DNA of 64,000 nt from Pseudopithomyces maydicus. Its lineage: Eukaryota > Ascomycota > Dothideomycetes > Pleosporales > Didymosphaeriaceae. A program made the translations under genes and the position numbers. The stretch lies in assembly GCA_026873275.1 (NCBI GenBank), contig JANTUC010000005.1, positions 1,736,001-1,800,000 on the forward strand, given 5' to 3'. The stretch's first letter is position 1. Every line of letters begins with the position of its first letter. Below are positions 34,796 to 45,795 of this stretch, one piece after another. The notes beneath the pieces are model-generated. The model saw only the letters and a program-made list of their open reading frames with translations. It made no database searches and had not been told where the DNA came from.

Positions 34796-37700
34796 ATGGC
34801 ATCCGAGGCAGTTGCTACCAGCAGCTCTGGTGAGGGTCTGACGCCCGCCCAGCAGTTGATGCAGCAGCACGACCACCATGCCACGGTTGAGGATGTTGTC
34901 GACGAAGAAGACGTGGCCCATCCGCCGCCCTCCTCCGCCGCCCTCCAATCCGACACTACTGACAACGCGGCCGCCCCTCTGAGCGAGAAAGCTGCAGGGA
35001 AGCAAAAGGCAGACGGGGCGACTAAAAAGGCCACCAACGCTCCGCTCAATACCGCCTCGGAGGAGGCTTTTCCAGCCCTTGGTCCTGTCAAGCCCCGCGC
35101 CCAGGCTGCCGTTGCGCCTGCTTGGGGCAAGAAGCCTGCATCGATGGCTACAAATGGCGTCAATGGCAGCGGCTCCGCTTCGCGTGCCTCTACTCCGGCC
35201 TCTGGAGCTGCCACCCCTGCATCCCTGCCCGCTCCACGCGGCCCTGCCCTCCCCAGCATGGCACTTCCTGGAAAGCACAAGGAGCACATTGCATTTCTCA
35301 ACTCTGATCTCAAGGCGGTCAGAGACCTGAAAAAGCCTATTCCGCAGATCATTCACGACATCAACAAGCGTTCCAAGGCCCGCCTTGAGCGTAGGGAGAC
35401 ACCGAACGGCGTTGCCTTCGAAGCCACCGGTCCTCCCAAGGATGTTCGCCAGGCACTTGTTGACGTTGCCAACGAAGTTCTTGCCAAGGTATGTGTGCTT
35501 GCTCATAATGTGGCACTATTGTTGACTCTGTGTAGCAAACTGTCAAGCTCTCCATCCCTGCTTCAGTCCGCCCCTTTATCATCGGCCGCGGCGGCGACAA
35601 GATCAAAGAGATCAGCAGTCGATCCGGCGCACGTGTGCAGATTCCAAAGCAGGATATCCAAGACGACGATGATGAAGTGGACGTGCTTATCGAAGGCAAT
35701 GCTCTCACGGCAGGCATCGCCCGTCAGGAAATCATGCAGATCGTGAAAGAGCGCACTTCAACTGTTAATTTGCGACTCAAGGATATTCCTGCCGAATACT
35801 ACCCTTTCCTGGCTGGTCCTCGTAACGCCCACATCGAGACTCTCCTAGGCGATCGCGATGTGCGTGTCCAAATTCCACACTACCATACCTGGGATGAACG
35901 AGCCCCTGCTCAAAACCCCAACGCATTCGTACCACAGGCCAAGTATCCTATCCAAATTTCTGGAGATCGAGAAGCTGCCCAGGAGATTCAAGCGGAGATC
36001 CAGCGTCGTGTGGAGCAGCTGCGTAGGGACATGGCCGTTGACCAGCAGAACATCGAGCGTGGACGCCATCAGTTCATTGCAGGCGAAAGGGGATACTCAT
36101 TGCATGATTTTCTCGAAGAAACTGGCTGCACCATCATCGTGCCGCCAAACAACGACCCGAGCGAGGACATTTATGTTGTCGGCCCACCTGAGAGGCTCGC
36201 AGAGGGTGTAAACAAACTCCACGATATTGCTTTTAGCATGCAGTCGACCCACGCCGATGCCGCTCGTGCTCATACTGGGCCAAATGCCCAGGCGCATGCT
36301 CGCAACATGACACGCTATCTCCAGCAACGCCGACTTGTCAACGAGCTTGAACGTCTCTATAATACGAGCATCATCGCTCCCACGGAGCGAAATGGCCCGA
36401 CAGCATGGGAAATCTTCGGAAAGGAGGCTAGAGACACGCAGAAAGCGCGTAGTGATATCATGAGTGTATTCGCTAGTCACCCACCGTCAAGATTTTCCAC
36501 GGTCAACATCGATCCATTCTACCACCAACACCTGCAGCAGCGAAATGCACAACACGTACGGGACAACATGGGGGTCCACATCTTGTTTCCAGAGGAAACG
36601 GAAGAATCCCCGGAGGTTCTTCTTGTATATGAAGGTCCTACTTCTCATGCCGATTATGCCATTCCTCGTGGTGCACCGGCCCCTGCTGAAGTTCAGGCCT
36701 ACCAAAAGGCACTGCGGGAGGCTCAGCAGTTTATCGAGAACTTGTTGCGCAACCAGCAAGAGCTTGCCTCTCGCGACATTGAGGCGCATCCAAAATTCCA
36801 CCCTAAGATCCAACGTTTTGTTGAGAAGGAGCAACAAGGTCTTGGCCAGGACCAGTTTCCGGTCAGGCTACTTTTCGGCAATCGAACACCACAAGCTCGC
36901 GGATCCAACAATAGTTTCGGTATGCGCGGACCTGCACATTCGCTCGATGACCTTCATGCCAAGGTCCTTGCATTTATTGAACAGGAAGAAAAGGACGAGC
37001 TTGAGCGTGGCTACACCACCTCCTTCGACTTTCCCCAGAAATACGCCAATTTCCTTATCGGCAAGGGTGGCGAGAATATCCGGAAATTACGTGAGGAGTT
37101 TGATGTTGACATCCAAGTCAATGACGGCAAGGTCGAGCTCAAGGGCCCCCAGGCCAAAGCGAATGCCTGTAAAGCGCATATTGAATCGCTCGCAAGACGT
37201 CTTGCTGACGAAGCTACGCACACACTCAAAATCAAGCCTCAGTACCATCGCGACTTGATCGGTGCCAAAGGCAGCACAGTAAATCGTCTGCAAGATCGTT
37301 ATAATGTTAGGATCAACTTCCCTCGATCCACTGGCAAAAACGATGACGAGGCTGGTGAGGGAGCATCACAGCGTAATTTCCGCGCTCAAGCCCCCGACGA
37401 AGTCATCGTACGAGGTCCTCGCAAAGGTGCAGACGAGGCTCGCGACGAACTTCTTAGCCTGCTACAGTACGCCGTCGACAACTCTCACACAGACAGTGTG
37501 TTTGTTGCCCAGAGCCAAGTACCTCAGCTGATTGGGTCTGGTGGCCGGGAGATGGAGAATCTTCGCTTCACCACTGGCTGCCAGATTGATGTCCCTGGTG
37601 CTCGGGAGGGTGCCGATCCTTCTGGCCGTGCTGAAATCAAGCTGAAGGGTACCAAGAAGCAGGTCGAAGAGGCAAAGAAATTGCTTCAAGAGCGTGCCAA

Positions 37701-38768
37701 GGTCTTCGACGATACGGTGGTGAAGAGTATCGATGTGGACAGGAAACATCACAGGAGCTTGATCGGCGGCGGCGGCTCCAACATTCGTTCCATTGTTACT
37801 GCGGCTGGTGGACCTGACAACTCCCGCGAACTCGCGCGCATGGTTCGTTTCCCGCGCGCCGAGGCAGATGAATCCGGTATCCGTGTGGAAGGACCCAAGA
37901 GCGTGGTCGAGAAGATCATCGCCTCACTCCAGGCTCAAGTGGAAGCTTTGGAAAACCAAGTCACAGAGACCATGGAGATTTCGCCCGACAAGCATAGGCT
38001 TCTGATCGGCCGTGGTGGTGAAAGTCGCCGCTCCATAGAGGAGAAGTTCGCTGTCCAACTCGATATACCGAAGCAGACCGTTACCGGTGCTGCGCGCTCG
38101 CAGGTGAAGATCTCTGGCGGGCCCACTCAGGTTCAACAGGCCAAAGAACACATTCTGGACTTGGTGAAAGGACAGGAAGGCGAGACTATCCAAGTACCGC
38201 TTCACCTACACCACGTTATCTCAGATAATGGTCAATTCTTCCGCCGTCTTCGTAATGAACACAAGGTGACAGTTGACCATGCTGGTCAACAAACACCGCC
38301 AAGGGCAACTCAAGAGCAAGGTGGCAAGGCTCGTAAAGGCGCAAATGGTGCTCTACCACTCATCACTGATGACACGAGTTCTGGGGCAGACGCACATTCA
38401 TGGGAAATAGTCGAGAACAACCCCCTCAAAGCGAAACTTCCGCGACCATTCCTTGGATTCTACGTGGGCCTGCTGATAACGTTCCCAAAGCGCGTCAGAC
38501 GCTTGAGAAGGCCATTGAAGCAGCATCCAAACCATCGGCAACTGGTTACCTCATCCTCCCCGACCCGCGTAGCTACAGGCTTGTTGTCGGTCCCGGTGGC
38601 AGCACAATCAACGGCATTCGCAAGAAGACAGGCACCAAAGTACAGGTACCGCGTGACCAGGCAAAGGACGAGGCTATTGAGATTGTGGGCTCCAAGGATG
38701 GATGCGAGCAGGCTAGGGACATGATTCTCGACATTGTTTCCCGTAGCGGTAACAGTGGCCGCAAGTAG
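34796..38768 (+). CDS. Multi-KH RNA-binding protein, SCP160/vigilin type (one apparent -1 frameshift)
   Basis: Scp160/vigilin binds mRNAs and polysomes at the ER through tandem KH domains. Exon 1 is 34796-35488 (start MASEAVATSSSGEG) and exon 2 is 35536-38768, about 1308 residues with one added base. KH cores with GxxG loops are seen at IIGRGGDKIKEI, LIGKGGENIRKL, LIGAKGSTVNRL, LIGSGGREMENL, LIGGGGSNIRSI, LIGRGGESRRSI and VVGPGGSTINGI. Several further units lack a clean GxxG (for example FLAGPRNAHIETLL and FIAGERGYSLHDFL), as in yeast Scp160. The N-terminal 110 residues are low in complexity. At the C5 run 38421-38425 the frame slips back one base: WEIVENNP must continue PQSETSATIPWILRGPADNV. 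Start chosen at the first ATG of the open frame. Confidence 0.93.
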
Positions 38769-39378
38769 TGCTCGTACAAGGTGCAGTATTTTTGGTCTGG
38801 CAGAACGTACGATATGTGTGTGTGAGGACCAATATTCAGGGCGGTCTGTGCGAACTGGTTTTCACTTGGCGTTTGACTTTGTTCATTGCATGAGAGGTTA
38901 TATGTATGCGATCGACACTGTCATCCAGGACTGATCTTTTGGATTAAAAGTTACTGCTTCTTAGTCTGCGGGGTGAGTAGATGAGCAGGTGCATCTTTAC
39001 CCAAGATATGTATGTGAAAAATTTCAATTCATGTATAATCAAATGGCTCGACGTGTCTTATTCTGAATGTCAAAATTGGTGTCTACGATCGTGAGTATTT
39101 CGTGGCATTCGTGCACTGGTTGTCATTTTCCGGCCATATAAAAGCACCGCTCGCCTTCCCGGAATGTCCTTTTGAACAAAAATCTTGTGCATACGATACA
39201 GATGTGAGTGGAAAAGTAGCTTCATAAAATATGTCGGGTTGATGCTAGGATTAAGAGGTACTACCTAGGACAAGTGCGGATTACAGACAACCTCTCGGTG
39301 CCTGGAGAAACGTTTGGAAACACACGCTATGCATAAACATGCTAATGCTAGCAACGACATGCGATCTCACAACATTTA
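38769..39378. other. intergenic between convergent genes
   Basis: About 610 bp of 3' flanks. Nothing else was recognised. Confidence 0.5.
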
Positions 39379-40833
39379 CTACACAGCGTCATGGGGCTTT
39401 TGTGCCCAAACAACGTAGTAGTTGTGCTGCAACAGCATCCTCGGGTTTTTCAGTTCTTTCCGCAGGTCGGCACAAAGAACCCTGACCTCATCCGGGCTCC
39501 AACCCCAAGCATTCTGGTATATTCTCGTGGTCAATCCCTCAAAGTTGTCCAGGAACTGAACGAGATTGAAAGCGCCGATTTCTTTGAGCTTTTTGTCTTT
39601 GGGCCAGGTGCCGACGGGGAAGGGGAAGGTACGTGCTTCAACATTGGCGAAACCGGCTTCGCGGACCCAGTTTTCGATCTGAGGACTACTAAGAGGTCAG
39701 AAGGGCGCAGACAGAAAGAGATCAGAGGGAAAGCGCACCCTGGGTCAGGCTCGTTGCCGAATTTGCGCAGACCGTCGGCGACTTTGTCAGCCCACTGACC
39801 GAGCTTGCAGTCCTTTGTATACTCGCCACCGCGGGTATAGAAGCGAGTGTCGAAATCTGCGTCGTGTCAACATGCGACTCTGTTCGACTAGAAGTGTACA
39901 GCATACCTTGAAACTCAACCCATCCGCCCGGCTTCACGAACCTGCATTGCACGGTGAGCGGTTGCGCGATTTGAAGACTAGGGTACCAACTTGAAGCACT
40001 GCTGCATTAGTTTTGGCCAGTCCCGGATCGAGCATGCGAGGTAGCGAACATGGATATAGTCGAACTTGGTGGAGTAAACCCACTCCTCCTCTAGGTCATC
40101 TACCTCGAACTTGACGTTGGGCGGCACGAGGGTGGGCTGGATGGGGCTGATGTCGTTGCCCAGGATTTCGGCTGAGGGATACTTGTCGCCCATATCGATG
40201 GCCCAGATACCGGTGCCGGTGCCGACGTCCAATATACGCTGTGGATTGTCGCCAATGGGAGCGAGGTGGAGCTCACCGTCCAGACTCAACGTCTGGATGT
40301 GGTGGTAGAGATCCAGCCTATCGTTTTCTTCCTTGGATTGGTTAGCATGGTGGGCGGTGTCGTCGCGCCTAAGACGCATAAGACGCATACATCGTCGTTG
40401 GGCCAGAAGTAGGTAGCCTCGTCCTTGTAGCCATGGTAGCGCCTGCCGTTCTCGAAACGGTAACTGCTGGGAGTCAATGGCGGCGACTGGGGCGGCTGTG
40501 CGACTGAGACACTCACTTCAGCACGGTGGACTTGAGCGACGTAGTGTAACTCTCACTGTGGGCCACGTAAGCGTCAGGTGTTCCCTCTCAGGTGTTCCCT
40601 TGACCGGCCACTTCTGGGGACTCACAGGTCGTCTCCGTAGGCCGAATCGCCGTCGTCGTCTTCTACCTACGAACCAGTCACTATGGCGAGCCCTGGGGCG
40701 GCGGTCACGGCTGTTCACTGACCTCGACCGCCTCGGCTTCGACGTCGACACTGGGCACATTGAAGGCGCCACTTGTAGGGCTGACGGGCGCCGGGCTCGT
40801 AGATTTCGATTTGGGCTTGGGCGGCGAGGCCAT
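39379..40833 (-). CDS. LaeA/UMTA-type SAM-dependent methyltransferase
   Basis: A class I methyltransferase of the fungal LaeA-like group, some of which regulate secondary metabolism; the substrate here is unknown. Eight exons fit in phase: 40723-40833, 40626-40666, 40517-40555, 40391-40466, 39991-40331, 39907-39941, 39739-39856, 39379-39688, giving 356 residues. The start MASPPKPKSKSTSPAPVSP opens a disordered, acidic N-terminus. Family motifs are YRFENGRRYHGYKDEATYFWPNDDEENDRLDLYHH and motif I ILDVGTGTGIWAIDMGDKYP, then GNDISPIQP, FEVDDLEEEW and KFVKPGGWVEFQ. The C-terminus is LQHNYYVVWAQKPHDAV. Many tiny exons (35-41 nt) make automatic models likely to fail. It could be any LaeA-like paralogue rather than LaeA itself. 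Confidence 0.9.
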
Positions 40834-41823
40834 GTTGGGCTCGTGGCGGGTGGGAGAGAGGCAGTGAAGGCACGGTGTTGGCGGTGGGGCACTTTTGTAT
40901 GGCAGGGACGATGACCCGACAAGAGCCTGCACTATTGGCCATGCAGGCCAACAGGCAAGAGGGGAATTACTCCGACACGAGCCGCCAGTCGTGCGAGATT
41001 AAACGCGCGCAAGCGGTGGCAGTCGCGGTTTGCGCCATGAACGTTTGGCAGTGCCGCCGCTAGAGTTGCGGAGAGATCGTCGCGTGGCCGCACAGGCAGC
41101 GAGCATGCGCGGGCCGTGGAAGCGGACCCTGGCCTTCTAACTGCATTCTGGTAACGATACAGGACGCCGCCGCGTCAAAGCCTGTTCGCCCGCCGTGCTG
41201 CAGGGAACGAAGCGGCTGTTTCCGTGTGGCGCCTCGCCTGCCTCGGACAGACTCCGAATCTGCGAATCTGATCTGACAGTCTGCGGCCGCGAGTTTTGCG
41301 AACAAATGTCCATGTCTACCTGCCACCTCAAGAGTGCATGACAACAGCCACCCGCCCGTTTCAACCCGCCCTCCTCATGGCATTGCGCAGCCTCGCAACT
41401 TCGCAGCTCGGTGCCCACTTCCCACTTGCGATCCGACCGTACGGCCTTCGCCGAACAATATACATGCACACTAAGTTCGCTCCAATCATTTCGGTGCGAG
41501 TTCACCGCAGTACCCGCTCTCATTCCTCACACCCAATTCCTCGGGTTGTAAAGCTCACGTTACACCGCCATGTGAAGTGTCCGCCGAGGCTGTTGCTTCG
41601 TGGGGCATCGTGCCTTCACCGTCTCCCGAGGTTACGTCCACGGGTAGACAACTGGCGTAGGCACACGTTGGTTAGGTAGAGCACCATTTCACATTTCAAT
41701 CCGATTCAACCCATAGATAGCCGCTAGTATACCAAATCTCGTCATGCAATTTACATCCTTGGCGCAATTGCAATCCCCACTTGGGCATGCACTTGCAAAC
41801 ACGTTGCACCTCCTGCTGTGAGC
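40834..41823. other. intergenic, methyltransferase promoter
   Basis: About 990 bp with short GC-rich open frames only. No gene was recognised. Confidence 0.45.
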
Positions 41824-43441
41824 TTACTCGTCGCGCTTCTGAACTTTTGGCACCAGTGCCCACGATATCCCCATAGCAACGATTAGGCCGACCAAAATCG
41901 GCTGCATGACCTGTGTTTGTGAGCTACGATCAAATAACACGGCGCAGGCTATAACAACCTTCACACCAGCCTGGCTCGCAATCACACCCGTCAACGAGGG
42001 GAATAATGCCCCACCAGCTTGGGCGAGCACAAAAATCAGACCCATTGCAGTAGCTTGAATGCGCTTCTCGAATGTCTTTGACGCAATTGACTATCGATCC
42101 GCGAAGACATTGTCAGTATATATATCTCTTCAGACATCGGGACAGCACTTAGGGTAGGCTTGATTTTGCAGAAGACAAATCTACTTGGCAAGAATGCCAC
42201 CCTTCTATCTTCGTAAACTTACCATGCCCTGGTTTTCATGGTCAGTATCAACGATTTTGCATTGCTAGTCATCCATGACTTACTGTAGCAAATAAAGGCC
42301 CATAGAAAAATCCAAGTAGAGAAACTGAGACGGCGCTGCTGATGAGGTTCGGAACCAGCCAGAAGATCAGATGAAAGACCAATATCACAAAGCAATATCC
42401 CATGCTCATTCTCCTCTCGCCAAATCGGTGTGTTGGCTCCGCCAAAAGTACTCTACCGAAGAAGATGCCACCCCAGAATCCGGCAGGAACATATCCAACA
42501 TTGGGAAGCTTTCCGTTGCGTGCTGATATGAGGTATTCGACTATCCACCCTCCAATCGTGATACCCGTACCAAGCATGAAGAAGTAGAACATGGACAGAA
42601 GGTAGACAGGTGGAGACTTTAGCGTGTCGATCAAGTCACGAGATGCTGACTTCTGGTTGTCTGTGGTATCTTGGTCCGTTCCAAGGGGAGGGGCATGGCG
42701 GCGGAGTTTGAGGCTGCTGCGGAATGTTGCCAGCACGGCGAAGACGTTGATCGATCCGGCACCAACAAGGAAGAGGTAGAATAGGGGCCATCGATCGCCG
42801 ACTTTGGTGGCCACTGCCGTAGCTACGAAGGGAGCGATCAAACAGCCCAGAGCATAACACGCGTGTATGAAACCCAGCCACCTATGAGCGCCGTCCAGGG
42901 ATGCGACGAAAGTGTTCGCATGGCTGTCTTGGTAACCCATACCCGCAGCTTGTAAGAAGAAAGTGACAACATAAAGCCCAAAAGATGGTGTCCAGAATCT
43001 GAGAAGATGTGCAGCTAGTTGCAGAACAGCGCCCAGGGTAAGGATGGACCCGAGTTCCATGTAACGGACGGCATAACTGTTTGTAATCCCTGAGGCTAGC
43101 CATCCGAAGAAAGCCGCAGTATAGCTGAACAAGTCAGTGGGCGAGCATCATGAGGTTATAGAGAGAGGAGGGGTTTCCTACATCAGTGCAACCATCTCGG
43201 TTCCAACATGATATGTACGAATGATGTATGGTGTCAACGCTCCGAGACTGCCGTCGTTCAGCCCTGCGAAAAGGAACGAGAAACCGATTGCCAGGATTCT
43301 AGCGATGTTCTTCTTGTTCAACAGATGCTCATGGTTTGTATCTACGTGCACTGTGCGACCAGGTGACTCCTGTATTGGATGGAGCTCAACATCTGGTGGA
43401 TTTTGTGGTGCAGTCTCGATCCCCACTGTTGTAGTAGACAT
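41824..43441 (-). CDS. MFS transporter (Bsc6 / fucose-permease-like) with 6-nt micro-exon
   Basis: A 12-pass major facilitator of 441 residues, substrate unknown. Exons are 43182-43441, 42284-43124, 42223-42228 (6 nt), 41959-42090 and 41824-41910. Start MSTTTVGIETAPQNPP; the first membrane segment begins about residue 45 (IARILAIGFSFLFAGLNDGSLGALTPYI). Mid-protein features are GMGYQDSHANTFV, HACYALGCLIAPFVATA and FWGGIFFGRVLLAEP. The micro-exon GGCATG supplies Gly-Met in GPLFATGMSIASKTF, the usual family pattern. The last intron (41911-41958, 48 nt) is divisible by three and has no stop, so it may be retained. Removing it gives GVKVMQPILVGLIVAMG, which fits the family better. It is divergent from the small membrane protein at 44073. 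Confidence 0.85.
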
Positions 43442-44072
43442 GCTGGAGGCGATAGGTGAGCGAATACAGCGTAGATGGTCGCGACGAGTGCGAGATATTA
43501 AGAGAACAACCCCGTGTTGCTCTTGTAATGGATCCATGGATGTATGCATGCTGTCGCAAGCACTACCAAAACGGGGAATTAAGCCAACTTGAGAATAGTG
43601 GAGGGCATTCTTTCCCCACTTGGCCATGGCGGGTCGGAAGCGCAGCCGTCACCCCGGCTGCTCCTTCCCTGTACGTTCCATGGCAACAGTCGTGCTGCCT
43701 CCACACTACGACACCAAAGACAGCCCACCATCAGACAGTTTCTAGACACCACTTCAAAAAATCATGCCACCTGGGTGCAGTTTGCCTGCGTGGAGCACAA
43801 CTGCTCGCTAAGCCGCAATGGATGGTGATTGGCTGGCTCGGGTGCGCCCTGAGGTGCTCCGCCACCTCTGACAGCCTATCCTATCCGCTTTCTGACCCTC
43901 CGTGGTGAGCTTTGCTGAGGCTGAGCCAGCGCCAGCGAAAACCTCACAAACAAGGTTGCCGCTTCGCATTCTAGTCTTCTCTCCCCACCTCGCCCGCTCG
44001 CCCGCCTTGACACTCGCGACCTAGATATCCACGTCCATACTCGAAGTGGCGACATCGATCGACACTGACATC
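43442..44072. promoter_or_regulatory. divergent promoter region
   Basis: About 630 bp between the MFS and small membrane protein starts. No clear TATA box or named motif was seen. Confidence 0.4.
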
Positions 44073-44822
44073 ATGGTCATCCTGGGTGGTCTTGAAATTG
44101 TTGCCGGAGGCTACCTTGTCCACCGATATCACAAGAAGCAGAAGAAAAAGAAGAGACTCGTCGAAGAGACTCAACAGCGGAGAGACAATGCATTCTCTGC
44201 CGCGAAATTGCAGCCTTGCCACACACCTCAACTGTCTCAACCGACGCCGACGACAGAACAAAAGTATGGCTACGTAGCAAACGCTTCTCCGAGTCGTCCT
44301 GCACCGCCATTTCCTCCCCTACATCGTCCCTACACCGAGCCGCCGCCACATCGACCGCACCATGCTCCCCAGGTATTCCAGTCGCAGCAGTTCATGATCC
44401 CGCGACGTCCGGTCCCGACGCCATACAATGCGCCACTACCAAACATCATACAGCCGCTGCAACGGGCCGATTCTTGCGCGACCATTTCGCGTATGCCTGT
44501 CGCGAACGGGTACAGGCCAACACAAGGCGCAAATGATCACCAGCTTCCCCCGCATCGAGCCAATCTACAATTATTGCCTGTTTCCCACTCTCATGTAAAT
44601 TCGCCGTACGGCAACCATGGCTTTGCTGTGTCCTCGCCCGCGCTGGGCAATCAACCCACCACTCCTACATCCAATCCCGGCGTGCATGGTGGACGATACA
44701 CTGTGGATGACAATTGGGAGACGTACAACCAGGCGCCCGGTCGTCCCACCTACGCTCCTTCGGTCTCAACTGCGCTCGGAGAGCATCGAGACGATGATCC
44801 GCCGCCACCCTATCATCCCTAG
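44073..44822 (+). CDS. Single-pass membrane protein with Pro-rich disordered tail
   Basis: Not recognised as a named family. The single exon gives 249 residues from the ATG at 44073. The N-terminus MVILGGLEIVAGGYLVHRY is a short membrane segment, followed at once by a strongly basic stretch (HKKQKKKKRLVEETQQRRD). This orientation places the tail in the cytosol. The remaining 200 residues are rich in P, H, Q and N, with motifs such as PPPPYHP at the C-terminus (a PPxY-type ligand for Rsp5/WW domains). In-frame GTG further upstream was not used as start. Confidence 0.65.
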   Translation: MVILGGLEIVAGGYLVHRYHKKQKKKKRLVEETQQRRDNAFSAAKLQPCHTPQLSQPTPTTEQKYGYVANASPSRPAPPFPPLHRPYTEPPPHRPHHAPQVFQSQQFMIPRRPVPTPYNAPLPNIIQPLQRADSCATISRMPVANGYRPTQGANDHQLPPHRANLQLLPVSHSHVNSPYGNHGFAVSSPALGNQPTTPTSNPGVHGGRYTVDDNWETYNQAPGRPTYAPSVSTALGEHRDDDPPPPYHP

Positions 44823-45795
44823 GCGGCCCAGCCCTTCTCGAGATCGGATATGCTTCTTGTTACGCCATGCTGGCGCCAAAATTGCAACGTTACGAATATT
44901 GACCTATACTTTTTCTTTTTCGGACTTCGCTGCGGGCATACGAAGGTCTTTCTCTTCCCTTTTCATAATTTTGAATTACGGTTATAATGGCACGGCTTAC
45001 GACTTTCCTCTTCATCTCAATTTAAATGCTTGTGGTATAAAAAACCGAAGGCGCAAGCTTTGTTCGCCCAACTGTGGAGGTTGGGATGTTGTCGAGTATT
45101 CTTATTCAACAAGTAAATCAGGTAGTTTGATATCCCAGTATTTGAATTTATCTATAAATCCGCCATCGTGCATTGTAAGCCCGGTGCATTCCTTAATCTT
45201 TGGAAAATGGGAATTGTGCAGCAAGGGCGTCAATATTTCAATATAACTTTTGAACATCCTAGAGGTCTCCCCACCGCTGTCCGCCAAGAGGCCAACCTTC
45301 ATCATCCAATGTATGCCAAGAAAATACCCCGCTGCTGGATACCTTAGGATGACTGCAAAGGCACCACTAATCCATCATATCGCAGGTTTACTTGGGCTTA
45401 GCCACGAGTGACATGAGCAAGAGCCAATGATTCGAACGGTTTTAATACCACAGCCGCATTACCTCCGTTGCCATCCCATTTCTGTAGACAAATCTGGTAT
45501 ACGTCAAGAGGAAGCGATCACTACCTGGCTCCCCCATTCCTGAATGAGGAAGCTGCGAAGTAGCACGACATTAAGCTACACCCAATATCGCTATCGTGCC
45601 ATTGTGATATCTACCGGTGACGCACATCGAACTCAGAGGAGCCGATATGCCTATCAAGATCCGTTACTCGTCATACTAATGCACTCGGCCTCCAAATGAT
45701 AAGGCTACAATAAAAAGCCCACGTGCAGCGCATACCTCTGCTTTGTACCGGGTCACTGCTCAATCTTGAGATCTCATTGAGCCCAGCGTGACATC
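44823..45795. other. intergenic, peptidase promoter
   Basis: About 970 bp, AT-rich in its first half. A CACGTG box at 45720-45725 lies about 75 bp before the peptidase ATG. No gene is supported. Confidence 0.5.
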
